Notes under the pieces: model-generated
The model's database searches: none
Seen by the model: only the letters and a program-made list of their open reading frames with translations
What the model was told of the DNA's origin: nothing
Position numbers and translations under genes: made by a program
Shown: positions 36,601 to 44,117 of the stretch, piece by piece
How positions within the stretch are numbered: position 1 is the first letter of the stretch
Layout of the letters: every line of letters begins with the position of its first letter
Assembly (NCBI GenBank): GCA_043807765.1
Contig: JAZDFQ010000045.1
Location: 62,001-126,000 of the forward strand
Direction: 5' to 3'
Origin: Stygiobacter sp043807765
GTDB lineage: Bacteria; Bacteroidota; Ignavibacteria; Ignavibacteriales; Melioribacteraceae
DNA: 64,000 bases

Positions 36601-37927
36601 AAACGAATGGAGAGGTGAATTCCAGAACAAGAAAAAAACGGGTGAGCTCTATTGGGAATTCACAACTATCTCGCCAATAAAAAACAGCACCGGTAAAATC
36701 ACTCACTTTGTTGCAATTAAAGAAGACACTACCGAGCGCAAAAAAATTGACGATGAAATGCAAATTGTGAAAGAGGAAGCCGAACACGCTTACAAAGTAA
36801 AATTCTCGCTGCTTGCAAATATGTCTCACGAGTTAAGAACACCATTAAATGGTATACTTGGTTTTTCACAGTTGCTTAAAGATTACATTGCTGAAGAAGA
36901 AGGCAAAGAGATGCTCGAAAAAATTATCAAATCCACTCAGCGATTATCGAGCACGTTCACCGAAATACTTTCGCTAACTGAGCTTGAAATGGGTGACATA
37001 ACACTGAAAAACTCTCTTATTGATCTTGCGTTCTTCTGTAAGGAATTAAGATTGTTATTTATTGATAGAGCTGAAGCAAAGAATCTAACAATAGAAGTTG
37101 ATCAGACAGCAGAAGCACAATCTACTTATTGCGATGAAGGCTGGCTGCTTCGAATTGCAACTCACTTAATAGAAAACGCAATAAAGTTTACATCAAAAGG
37201 TGGAATTACAATCCAGCTTGCGAACCCAATAGTTAAAGAAGAAGCAGAGTATGCTGTTATCAATATTATTGATACCGGAATCGGCATTAAAAAAGAAGAG
37301 CAAAAAACTCTATTCAAAGAATTCAGACAGATTAGCGAAGGAGTTCGTAGAGACTTTGAGGGATTGGGGCTTGGTTTAAGTTTAGCAAAGCGAATGTCGC
37401 ATAATTTAAACGGATTTATAACATTCGAAAGCGAATATGAAGTTGGTTCAACTTTTACAATTCATGTTCCAATTCTGCACGAAATTCCTCAAGAAAAAGA
37501 AATGCCCGAACCTGTCATGATAAATAAAAATGCTAATGCCGATTCTGCTAATCAAATTATGAAGATTCTTTTGGTTGAAGATAATCCATTAAATATAGAA
37601 GTTGTTGAGCGTTTCCTCGCCAAAACCGGAGAAGTTACTGCTGTTCGCGATGGAAACTCTGCTGTCAAAGCCGCTCAAAAAGTCATGTTCGATTTACTTT
37701 TGGTAGATATTAGCTTGGGACATGGAATGGATGGAATGGAAGTTCTTAAACAAATTCGGTTGATGGAAACATACGCTAAAATTCCAGCCATAGCACTAAC
37801 CGGATATGTTTCGGAAACTAATAGAAGAAGATTCCAAGCTGCCGGATTTAACGGATTTTTAGGCAAGCCTTTCGAAAAGAAAGATTTGTTAAACTACATT
37901 TCTAAAATGTTTAAGGAAAGTGACTAA
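30674..37927 (+). CDS. Giant hybrid histidine kinase, about 14 PAS domains, GAF and receiver
   Basis: The 2417-residue soluble protein has a Lys-rich N-terminus, PAS 1-2 (about 60-365), a GAF domain (about 370-520), PAS 3-14 (about 525-2030, each ending in an RDIT/RDVT-like motif), a kinase core (H about 2052 in ANMSHELRTPLNGILGF; LIENAIKFT; GLGLGLSLAKRM) and a C-terminal receiver (about 2294-2415; ILLVEDNPLN, acceptor D about 2344 in LLLVDISLGHG, K in GKPFEK). PAS 9, 12 and 13 are close repeats of each other (SPxAxFVHxNG, then a D(Y/F)(M/L)HPD motif), and PAS 11 has cysteines at GKHCFEIVHG and NECP. It ends the operon. Size and PAS count are exceptional even for this class. Confidence 0.93.
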   Translation: MRKKTATSSKVKDKIKAKTKSPVGKKTNAFSGTKKAKSNPNFKNSPKDKSNTALLAERFKILSEITSDFVFCVIINPDNSKKLDWVSEGFKEKTGFRFQNLLKKSVWKKYFHKDDLAIISEVNRSIYQNKSVTVEFRLINTNGDISWHLGTFKPVYDKKEKRVVKYYGATRDVTEKKKIELDLLEFNNQLEHRIEERTAQLDNAVQNLKHEVSIRTAAENQVRENERILGDIAKNLDKKLRESEYKHLWNIFEHSEIAAATLAQNGLCLNYNKAAENLLGFTHEELPNVEEWLKKLFPQEVQRAKVRKATYDAMDKNMQSQHFATDVTVKSGEVKHLIVQISNILHEGCPIGVQLGQFIDITEQKKSQKLIDQIAEGISNKTGQEFFNSLVENLAKAVDADIAFIDFAANVDNSRLETIAAYDSGQIIENFSYELSGTPCENVYAKDFRIYPSQVAKMFPNDLILKENLIEGYAGAPLFATDGKPLGLLAVMSKKPFVRYSYIKKLLVIFSARAATEIERQKIYEALADSENRFRIISEQTGDIIYDFDLEKNVIHRDGAIESILGYEKEEYQKLTREEWRALIHPDDLEAFLLKEEEALSHSFNIQHIFRFKHKNGYYVTLEENGVTLRGASGKTIRYLGRLRDITNERAREKYIELQANLLNGASDSIFLVDSRANIIYINQRACEMLGYEKHELLHQNIQIISPHTSDQDNINRINLLNDIGSLVFETVHQRKDGAIFPVEVNSKKIIIDGESFYLSADRDITKRKEAEAEIIESEKKYRQLYESESDAIVLIDNETGNILEANSATELMYGYSKAELLQMRNTDLSGEPAQTRKVTTSTPIAPNTVVNIPLRIHKKKDGTLFSVEITGRFFNYHDRAVHIAAIRDITKRIETEKAYKIWSEKNAKALEMAKLGHWEYKISTGKFLFNDHYYSIHKTTVDSVGSYEMNAQEFAQRFVHPEDYNLVTTAIQKAIESSDENFEYEFDARILLGDGNWRWITIWFKTEKDEAGKTIKLHGVTQDIHDWKIAEETRAQQQYLIDQMLENVPDLIYFKDLNSKFISVSKSYLKRFNFTSLSQIIGKGDFDIYDEEHAQDTFNDEQRIIKTGIPILGKDEKEFFDKEEHWAYTTKMPWRNSKGEIMGTFGITRDITAKKKAESDLKSTLEKYKVLFNVFPLGITVSDKNGKIIESNEASERLFGVTQEELKQKTIDAENWKIISKDGSLMPREEFASVRALREKKIVSDVEMGIVKYNNEVTWISVTAAPLPTEDGGVVIAYRDVTQKIIAQDALRESEERYRKLIDSSPFALFVHQNGKVLFANEACVKMFRAESPSDIIGKNLYDYMHPDYLNITKTRLKAVNEQHVSASLMELKYYCHDKTLIDVEASAIPITYYGEQAILVVAHDITEKKNAQAKLFESEIRLRFLIETSPIIVFGLDKNGIFTLSEGNGLKLIGLKPSDVVGKSALDVYKEHAEITKALKNALKGIETREISTIGEIVFDISYTPLFNKEGRVEGVSGIAYDVTSQKRFEEELIKAARQWQTTFDSVSDAVWLVDLNSVVIRANMTTEKILGKPIDQVIGKHCFEIVHGSTKPINECPVQRMKISLQRESMEYQLGNNWFLVTADPIFNEAGRLNGAVHSISDITERKETQKQIQESEERYRKIVELSPEAIFVHRNGEFLFANRATLELVGVPSFELLKSKKLVDYLHPDSIDLVQQRMSILHEGRAEQIPYAEYKIIKNDGTLAYIESTASAIDFFGVRAIQSVARDVTDRKLSERQLKESQERFRHVVEYSPNAIIIHQNGKIAYANPMAITLIGANSIHDIMDRNVLDFMHPDYKTFAIERIKSAAISMKPLPPAEERILRMDGTVLDVEIVSVPFYLNNSLAYQLIIRDITEIKSKTEELRKLSRAVEQNSASVIITNYHGIIEYVNPKFIETTGYVIEEVIGQTPRILKSGTQSESFYKEMWATILSGNEWRGEFQNKKKTGELYWEFTTISPIKNSTGKITHFVAIKEDTTERKKIDDEMQIVKEEAEHAYKVKFSLLANMSHELRTPLNGILGFSQLLKDYIAEEEGKEMLEKIIKSTQRLSSTFTEILSLTELEMGDITLKNSLIDLAFFCKELRLLFIDRAEAKNLTIEVDQTAEAQSTYCDEGWLLRIATHLIENAIKFTSKGGITIQLANPIVKEEAEYAVINIIDTGIGIKKEEQKTLFKEFRQISEGVRRDFEGLGLGLSLAKRMSHNLNGFITFESEYEVGSTFTIHVPILHEIPQEKEMPEPVMINKNANADSANQIMKILLVEDNPLNIEVVERFLAKTGEVTAVRDGNSAVKAAQKVMFDLLLVDISLGHGMDGMEVLKQIRLMETYAKIPAIALTGYVSETNRRRFQAAGFNGFLGKPFEKKDLLNYISKMFKESD

Positions 37928-37935
37928 ACTAGAAA

Positions 37936-38071
37936 GTGCCTAAGTACAAGAGTGACTGAGTAGCTGAGTTCCTAAGTAACTAAGCAAAAAAAATGATTAG
38001 TTAAAATTTGTATTTAATTCTGGAATAAGCTTTCTTAGCTCCGGCACTTTGGCTCTCATGAACTTAGGCAC
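37936..38071. repeat. Intergenic imperfect inverted repeat (GTGCCTAAG type)
   Basis: The left end begins GTGCCTAAG and the right end closes with its exact complement CTTAGGCAC. The arms continue as partly matching low-complexity words (CTAAGTAAC, CTGAGTTCC, CTTAGCTCC). The element fills most of the 246-bp gap between the giant kinase gene and the aminotransferase. Its architecture is like the other spacer elements of this window but its sequence is different. Confidence 0.55.
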
Positions 38072-38173
38072 ATTTTCAGTCTATCACTCTACAAAATTTT
38101 CTTGCGAATCAGAACTTAAGCCAATAAGTTTAAGACACTAATATTCTATTTATAAATATTCTATAGGTTCTTT

Positions 38174-39391
38174 ATGAGCTTAAGTCTTATCGCAAAATCG
38201 ATCAAAGCTTCACCAACACTAGCCCTTAACGAAAAAGCTGCAATCTTAAGAGAGAAGGGGGATCCGGTAATTCATCTTGGCGGAGGTGAACCAAAAAGCA
38301 GAGCTCCTATGGATGCTCTTCTTTCAGCAGTGAATATGTTAAACAGCGGCGAAGTTCGTTACGCGCCGGCTGATGGAATTCCGGAATTAAAAAAATCAAT
38401 CATACGCTATACTGAAGAATACTACCACAGAAAAGTTAATCCGGAAAATGTTATTGCAAGCAGCGGTGCTAAGCAATCAATTATGGTTGCGTTGCAAGCT
38501 ATTCTAAATCCGCAAGAAGAAGTTTTATTCCCCGCTCCTTATTGGGTTAGTTATCCCGATATGGCAAAGCTTGTCGGCGCAATTCCGGTTCCGGTATTAC
38601 CCGAAGATGGAACTTTCTATCCCCGCTTAAAAGACATTGAAATGCGTGTAGGCACATACACAAAAGCAATTATCATCAATAGTCCAAACAATCCTTCCGG
38701 AGCTATGTATTCGGAAGATTTCATTTCTGACATCGTAGACTTCTGCGAACGCAAAGGAATTTATTTAATCATGGATGATATTTATCATCGCTTAGTTTTT
38801 GATGGACGTAAACCAATTAGCGCTTACGACTATACTAAGAAATCTGTTGAAGAATCAAAACTTCTAATCATCAACGGCGTTTCTAAACAATATGCTATGA
38901 CTGGATTCAGAATTGGCTGGGCGGTTGGGAACAAAAAATTAATTGAAGCAATGGCTAATATTCAAGGACATCAAACTTCCGGCCCATCCGTTCTTCTACA
39001 GAAAGCCGCAGTTGGCGCGCTAAACGGAATCCAATCCGGTGTTGAAGGTTTACGTGTTACACTTGAAAACAATCGTAATGTTTTGGTTGAACAACTTCGC
39101 TCATTTGAAGGTGTTAAAGTTACCGTACCGGATGGAACGTTCTATCTTTTTGCAGATTTCTCCGCTTACGAAAAAGATTCACAGAAACTTTCTCAATACT
39201 TAATTGATAAAGTTATGGTGCTGACAGTTCCAGGCAAAGAATTTGGTTTGGATGGTCACTTGCGCATTAGCTATTGCGGAACGATTAAAGATATTACGGA
39301 AGGAATTGAAAGAATGAAATGGGCACTTGATCCCAACTCACCTAACGAACTTTATATTGGCGACCGCAAATTAGTGAGGGATTGGTCATGA
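38174..39391 (+). CDS. Class I/II pyridoxal-phosphate aminotransferase (aspartate aminotransferase-like)
   Basis: The 405-residue protein is a fold-type I aminotransferase. Visible motifs are HLGGGEPKSRAP near the N-terminus, SSGAKQSIMVALQAIL, IINSPNNPSG, MDDIYHRLVFDG with the PLP-contacting Asp and Tyr, and the Schiff-base lysine in NGVSKQYAMTGFRIGW; LRISYCG supplies the carboxylate-binding arginine. The likely reaction is aspartate + 2-oxoglutarate to oxaloacetate + glutamate, but substrate range cannot be fixed from sequence. The stop overlaps the start of the PEP carboxykinase gene (ATGA), which fits supply of oxaloacetate to that enzyme. Confidence 0.9.
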   Translation: MSLSLIAKSIKASPTLALNEKAAILREKGDPVIHLGGGEPKSRAPMDALLSAVNMLNSGEVRYAPADGIPELKKSIIRYTEEYYHRKVNPENVIASSGAKQSIMVALQAILNPQEEVLFPAPYWVSYPDMAKLVGAIPVPVLPEDGTFYPRLKDIEMRVGTYTKAIIINSPNNPSGAMYSEDFISDIVDFCERKGIYLIMDDIYHRLVFDGRKPISAYDYTKKSVEESKLLIINGVSKQYAMTGFRIGWAVGNKKLIEAMANIQGHQTSGPSVLLQKAAVGALNGIQSGVEGLRVTLENNRNVLVEQLRSFEGVKVTVPDGTFYLFADFSAYEKDSQKLSQYLIDKVMVLTVPGKEFGLDGHLRISYCGTIKDITEGIERMKWALDPNSPNELYIGDRKLVRDWS

Positions 39392-41046
39392 GCAAATATC
39401 TAGAATTTTTTACACCGGCAACAAAGCAAGCAATGGAGCTAGCCTCAGATTTCAGATTGAAGAATCAAGGCATCACGAATCTTGACCGTGTGTATTGGAA
39501 TCTTCCTCACGAAGCTCTATACGAAGAAATAATTTTTAGAAATGAAGGAAAGCTTGCAAAAGAAGGTGCGTTAATAGTTAATACAGGCAAACATACAGCC
39601 CGCGCCGCTTCCGATAAATTTATTGTTCAAGAAGAATCCACTAAGAAAGATATTTGGTGGGGAAACTATAATCGTCCATACGCACACGAAAAATGGTCTC
39701 AGCTTGTTGGAAGATTTCACGCATGGGCTCAAGGCGAAGAATTGTTTGTTCAGGATTGCTACGCCGGCGCAGATCCGGATTATAAAATGCCGGTTCGCAT
39801 TATTACGGAAAAAGCTTGGCATAGTTTATTTGCTAGAAATATGTTTATTACAACTCCAAACAAAGAAGAATTAAAAAACTTTATCCCGGAGTTTACAGTA
39901 ATTGCCGTACCGGGATTCAAGCTCGATCCAATTGCTGATGGCACAAGAAGCGATACCGGAATTATTCTAAACTTCGATCAGCGAACAGCAATAATTGCAA
40001 ATACACTTTACGCCGGCGAAATCAAAAAATCAGTATTCACTGTATTGAATTTCTTGCTTACGTATCAAGACGTACTGCCAATGCACTGTTCCGCTAACGT
40101 TGGCGATAGCGGCGATGTTGCTCTCTTCTTCGGATTAAGCGGTACCGGTAAAACAACTTTATCCGCAGATCCAAAACGCAAACTTATCGGTGATGATGAA
40201 CATGGCTGGAGCTCTCAAGGTGTATTTAACTTTGAAGCCGGATGTTATGCTAAAGTAATTCGTCTTTCTTCAGATCATGAGCCGCAAATATTTGCAACCA
40301 CCAAGCGCTTCGGAACAATATTAGAGAATGTTGTTTTCGATCCGGTAACAAGAAGTATTGATCTTGATGATGATTCCATAACAGAAAATACCCGCGCTTC
40401 TTATCCAATCGAGTTCATTCCTAATGTTATTAAAGAAGGATATGTTCGCACTCATCCTAAGAATGTAATTTTCTTAACGTGCGATGCTTCCGGCGTTATG
40501 CCACCAATCGCTCGTTTAAACCCGGAACAAGCTCAGTATCATTTCATCAGCGGATACACTTCTAAAATTGCCGGAACGGAGATTGGTTTAGGTATTGAAC
40601 CGCAAATAACTTTTTCTGCATGTTTCGGCGGACCTTTTATGGTGCGTCATCCATTCGATTATTCCGAAATGCTGAAGCAAAGAATTCTGAAGAATGACGC
40701 TAATGTATGGCTTGTAAATACCGGTTGGGTTGGCGGAAGATTTGGTGTCGGCAAACGAATCAGCATCCGCCATACGCGCAATCTTCTCAACGCGGCTTTG
40801 GATGGTAAACTAGATGATGTTAAATACAGAAAAGATAAATTGTTTGGCTACGAAGTTCCGATGACTTGTCCCGATGTTCAGGAAGACGTTTTGTATCCGG
40901 AAGCTTCTTGGGGCAACAAAGATGAATACTGGAAGAAGTATGATGCATTAGCCGCACGCTTCAACGAGAATTTTAAACTGTTTGAGAAAGGTTGTTCTCA
41001 AGAAGTAATTAACGCCGGACCAAAGCGCTTATCTGTTGTAAAGTAA
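39388..41046 (+). CDS. pckA: Phosphoenolpyruvate carboxykinase (ATP)
   Basis: This enzyme interconverts oxaloacetate + ATP and phosphoenolpyruvate + CO2 + ADP, a control point for gluconeogenesis. The start is the ATG at 39388, overlapping the aminotransferase stop, with an AGTGAGGG site upstream; a TTG two codons earlier is not needed. About 552 residues, normal for the ATP type. Visible features are the substrate-binding HCSANVG stretch, the kinase-1a P-loop GLSGTGKTTLS, the metal-binding IGDDEHGW and an adenine-region motif TGWVGGRFGVGKRI. It lies in the cytoplasm. Coupled translation with the aminotransferase suggests a unit for making PEP from aspartate-derived oxaloacetate. A strong terminator follows. 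Confidence 0.97.
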   Translation: MSKYLEFFTPATKQAMELASDFRLKNQGITNLDRVYWNLPHEALYEEIIFRNEGKLAKEGALIVNTGKHTARAASDKFIVQEESTKKDIWWGNYNRPYAHEKWSQLVGRFHAWAQGEELFVQDCYAGADPDYKMPVRIITEKAWHSLFARNMFITTPNKEELKNFIPEFTVIAVPGFKLDPIADGTRSDTGIILNFDQRTAIIANTLYAGEIKKSVFTVLNFLLTYQDVLPMHCSANVGDSGDVALFFGLSGTGKTTLSADPKRKLIGDDEHGWSSQGVFNFEAGCYAKVIRLSSDHEPQIFATTKRFGTILENVVFDPVTRSIDLDDDSITENTRASYPIEFIPNVIKEGYVRTHPKNVIFLTCDASGVMPPIARLNPEQAQYHFISGYTSKIAGTEIGLGIEPQITFSACFGGPFMVRHPFDYSEMLKQRILKNDANVWLVNTGWVGGRFGVGKRISIRHTRNLLNAALDGKLDDVKYRKDKLFGYEVPMTCPDVQEDVLYPEASWGNKDEYWKKYDALAARFNENFKLFEKGCSQEVINAGPKRLSVVK

Positions 41047-41054
41047 TTTATTTT

Positions 41055-41085
41055 AAGCGGGATAGATAATTCTATCCCGCTTTTT
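41055..41085 (+). terminator. Rho-independent terminator after pckA
   Basis: A 12-bp stem (AAGCGGGATAGA and complement) with a 4-nt loop is followed by five T, starting 8 nt past the stop. The next gene's ribosome site (AGGAG) directly follows, so the hairpin also borders its leader. Confidence 0.85.
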
Positions 41086-41095
41086 AGGAGCTAAT

Positions 41096-41521
41096 ATGAA
41101 AAAGTATTTGGGTTTGATTACGGTAATTTTTCTTTCGGTTTGTTTATTCAGTTCATGTAACAAAGAGGGTGAAACGTTGCTTGATCTTGAGGAAACTGTT
41201 CCGCCGGTAATTGCCACAAATTCTACTGCCGAATCTTTTAGTTACAGTATAGTCGCAAAGGACTACACTAAAAAAGATGTATACAATCTTCAAGTAGTTT
41301 CTGATTCAATTAAAATTTCTTTCGCCACAGCTTCCATAACAAGCGGCAGTATTGATATTCTGGTTGAATTAAAGGATGGAACAAAATTAGTTTCAAGATA
41401 TATTTCCGGAGTATTGGCAGCAAACGATTATAAGAAAATTAAAAGCCCTCTTTCCAAAGTAACGTTGAACTATTCTACCTTTACCGGCCAGTTTGCTCTA
41501 AACCTAAACAACGCTTTTTAA
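41096..41521 (+). CDS. Small predicted lipoprotein of unknown function
   Basis: The 141-residue protein has a type II signal peptide with lipobox LFSSC (Cys at residue 21), so it should be lipid-anchored in the envelope. The mature part is rich in Thr, Ser and short beta-strand patterns (SFSYSIVAKDYTKKDV, GSIDILVELKDGTKLVSRYI) and could form a small beta sandwich. No family was recognised. An AGGAG site precedes the ATG. It lies alone between the pckA terminator and a bidirectional terminator shared with the convergent foldase gene. Confidence 0.75.
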   Translation: MKKYLGLITVIFLSVCLFSSCNKEGETLLDLEETVPPVIATNSTAESFSYSIVAKDYTKKDVYNLQVVSDSIKISFATASITSGSIDILVELKDGTKLVSRYISGVLAANDYKKIKSPLSKVTLNYSTFTGQFALNLNNAF

Positions 41522-41550
41522 CTTTCTACTCAAAAAAAATCTTCCTAAAA

Positions 41551-41585
41551 ACAAAGAACCCCGCTCTTATGGCGGGGTTCTTTGT
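41551..41585. terminator. Bidirectional terminator between convergent genes
   Basis: A perfect 14-bp stem (ACAAAGAACCCCGC and complement) has a 7-nt loop. The A/T-rich outer stem gives a weak U tract in either direction. It lies 29 nt after the lipoprotein stop and 19 nt after the foldase stop, so it probably serves both. Confidence 0.85.
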
Positions 41586-41604
41586 CATAGCAAGATGTAA
41601 TTTA

Positions 41605-43701
41605 TTATCTATAGAACATATATCTATTGTCAACTATGTCCGAAGTCTTCTTAAGTTGTTCAAGCCATTGAGATAGATAGATGTTTTTCTTGTTCTGAAC
41701 TAATTCTTTTTTGATTCCTTCTTTAGCAGCTGCGTAAGCATTCTGATCGAACATGCTTCTTGTTTTAACTTTGATCAAGAATGAATTTGTTCTTCCCTTA
41801 ACCGGCTGAGTCCACTTATTCAAATCCGCCTTATAAGAAGCTTCACTGAAAGCAAATTCGCGTCCTAATGTACCAATTGTTCCGGCAGTTGTGAATTCAT
41901 TCGTTGTATCAACTACAGCAGAAGCAAAAACTGTCTTTGCTGCATTTCCATCACCGTTATCGCCAATCTGATTTCTGATTTGCTTAGCAATTGCCATTGC
42001 TTTTTCAAGTTTCTTCTGAGAAGTAACAGCGCTCTTAATAATATCTTTTACTTCTTCAAACGGTTTCATGCCCGGTTTAATTTCTTCCGCAACCATTGCT
42101 ACCGCATAACCGGCCGGAAATTTATATACATCACTGATATCGCCGGTACTGCTTTCGAATGCCCATTTTACTAGTGCACGATTAATACCTAAACCGGCAA
42201 TAGCTGCAGCTTCCTCGTTGAAAGGAGGAGTATCCATAACTTCATACTTCATGACTTTTGCTTCCGAATCGAATCCGTTTTCTTTGGCTACGTATGCAAA
42301 ATCGGCAGCGTCTTGATAAACTTTTTCTGATGTAGTAGCGGAAATTTGAATTTTGTTTACAATTTTTTCTACTACAAAATCTTGGCTCGATCTTCCGGTT
42401 ACTTTAATAATATGATAACCAAATTGAGTTTTAATCGGCTTCTGAACAACACCAATCTTTCCGCCAAAACATGCATCTTCAAATGGTTTAACCATTTGAC
42501 CTTTTCCAAACCATCCAAGATCTCCACCTTGCGGTGCGCTTCCGTCTTGAGATTTAGTTCTTGCTACTGAAGCAAAGTCAGCTCCTTTAGCAACTTCATC
42601 GTAAATAGCATCAATTTTTTTCTTGTCTTCAGCATCGTTTCCGGTTAAACGAACAAGAATATGGGAAGCTCTTACTTGTTCTGTCTTTGCGCTGGTTTTG
42701 TTTACTAATTTGTAAACAACATAACCTTCAAAAGTAGCAACCGGTCCAATAATATCTCCCGGATTTCCTCTAACTAAGAGATCACGTGCTTCGGTTGGTA
42801 AAGAAGCTAAACCAACTGTATCTTTTCTGTATGGCTGTTCCGAATAACTTTGTACATAACTCTTGAAAGATGCAGTATCACCTTTTAATTTCTTAACTAC
42901 TTCATCTAAACTATTTTTTATCATTGATGAATCGCCTTCGGAAGCTTGACGGCGGAACATTATATACTTAATCTTTCTCTGGTTTACTACTTTATAGTCT
43001 TCAGCGTGTTCATCATAATATTTTTTCAAGTCGGCATCGGCAACTTTAATTTCAGAATCCGGAACTAAGCTTGCATCTATCTTAACATAGTCAGCCTTCA
43101 TCTTAATATTCTGCTTTACAAACTGATCATAAGCTTCTGATTCTGTAGCTCCAATTGAAGCAAACAAATAGTTCTGTAGTTTCTGTTGTGTCAGCTGCTG
43201 TTTGATCTGCTGTTCAACACCAATAACAATCTGCTTATTACGCGGATCGCGCATTGCCGTTTCGTAAGCTTGGCGGTTAAAAACACCGGTTGAATCTGTA
43301 AATTGTCTCTTGAGCATTTCGGGAGGATTAGATCCAAGAATTGCATCTCTTACTTCTAAATCAGAAACTTCAATACCGAACTCTTTAATTTTTTTATCAA
43401 TCAATTTTAGGGTAACCATTTGGTCCCATACTTGATCTCTGAAGTAATCCATTTGCTCTTCATTTATTTGCTGCCCGGTCGACTGCTCTTGATTTTTTCT
43501 AGCTTGTTCAACCATCGCAGAATAATCTTGATAACTGATATCTTCTCCGTCAACCGATCCAACATTCTGAGCTTGCCCTCTGGCAAAATCTAACACTCTG
43601 GAATCTGAGAGAACCATGAAAAGAACGAACAAACCACCAACTGTGAGCATAAACCATGGAGCCATACTCCTCATTTTGAGCATCATACCCATAAAAAACA
43701 A
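41605..43701 (-). CDS. ppiD: PpiD/SurA-type periplasmic peptidyl-prolyl isomerase
   Basis: The 698-residue foldase has a short cytoplasmic N-terminus, one membrane anchor (about 12-32), a SurA-N-like helical chaperone region (about 45-215) and a parvulin domain (about 345-440: RASHILVRLTG, GGDLGWFGKGQMVKPFEDA, TQFGYHIIKV). A second, degenerate parvulin-like repeat precedes it (about 237-340). The C-terminal 250 residues are helical with a further chaperone-like pattern. The layout equals PpiD, which helps outer-membrane and exported proteins fold at the inner membrane. It is transcribed alone, from the spacer it shares with the small membrane protein gene at 43898. Confidence 0.88.
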   Translation of the reverse strand: MFFMGMMLKMRSMAPWFMLTVGGLFVLFMVLSDSRVLDFARGQAQNVGSVDGEDISYQDYSAMVEQARKNQEQSTGQQINEEQMDYFRDQVWDQMVTLKLIDKKIKEFGIEVSDLEVRDAILGSNPPEMLKRQFTDSTGVFNRQAYETAMRDPRNKQIVIGVEQQIKQQLTQQKLQNYLFASIGATESEAYDQFVKQNIKMKADYVKIDASLVPDSEIKVADADLKKYYDEHAEDYKVVNQRKIKYIMFRRQASEGDSSMIKNSLDEVVKKLKGDTASFKSYVQSYSEQPYRKDTVGLASLPTEARDLLVRGNPGDIIGPVATFEGYVVYKLVNKTSAKTEQVRASHILVRLTGNDAEDKKKIDAIYDEVAKGADFASVARTKSQDGSAPQGGDLGWFGKGQMVKPFEDACFGGKIGVVQKPIKTQFGYHIIKVTGRSSQDFVVEKIVNKIQISATTSEKVYQDAADFAYVAKENGFDSEAKVMKYEVMDTPPFNEEAAAIAGLGINRALVKWAFESSTGDISDVYKFPAGYAVAMVAEEIKPGMKPFEEVKDIIKSAVTSQKKLEKAMAIAKQIRNQIGDNGDGNAAKTVFASAVVDTTNEFTTAGTIGTLGREFAFSEASYKADLNKWTQPVKGRTNSFLIKVKTRSMFDQNAYAAAKEGIKKELVQNKKNIYLSQWLEQLKKTSDIVDNRYMFYR

Positions 43702-43897
43702 CCTCCGCTTTAGAAATACCTAAAATTTTAGGCGCTAAATTTAGACTAACACCGTCTTAAATGCAATTTATATAGATGGATAAATTATTATTTCAGAAGG
43801 TCTTTGGGCTTCATTTTATACCGATTTTAATCAAAAATTCATTTGCTTGGCTTAACTCTCTAACCTAACTTTGGCGCGAACTTTTTAGGATTTTCAT

Positions 43898-44110
43898 ATG
43901 CCAACCTTTTTTAACTCATGGCTTCCATTCATTTACCTATACGTAGGCGGAGGTTTGTTTTTTCTAGCCGGAATGGTTTTGATTAGAAAAGCCAAGTCCA
44001 TTGATATGCGACTTAAAAAAGACAGATTCTGGTGGAAAGTGATGATTGCTGGGTATATCTACTACGCAGTAATACATGCTATTTTAATTATTGCTGCACT
44101 TTATTTGTGA
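43898..44110 (+). CDS. Small two-helix membrane protein, probable symporter partner
   Basis: The 70-residue protein has two membrane segments (about 11-27 and 47-68) joined by a basic cytoplasmic-type loop (RKAKSIDMRLKKDRFWWK). It ends 7 nt before the sodium:solute symporter gene, whose GAGGA site lies in that gap. Small two-helix proteins paired with symporters of this superfamily are known (for example DUF485 next to ActP, and DUF4212), so a subunit or assembly role is likely, though this sequence matches neither obviously. I do not recognise the family. Confidence 0.75.
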   Translation: MPTFFNSWLPFIYLYVGGGLFFLAGMVLIRKAKSIDMRLKKDRFWWKVMIAGYIYYAVIHAILIIAALYL

Positions 44111-44117
44111 GAGGATT

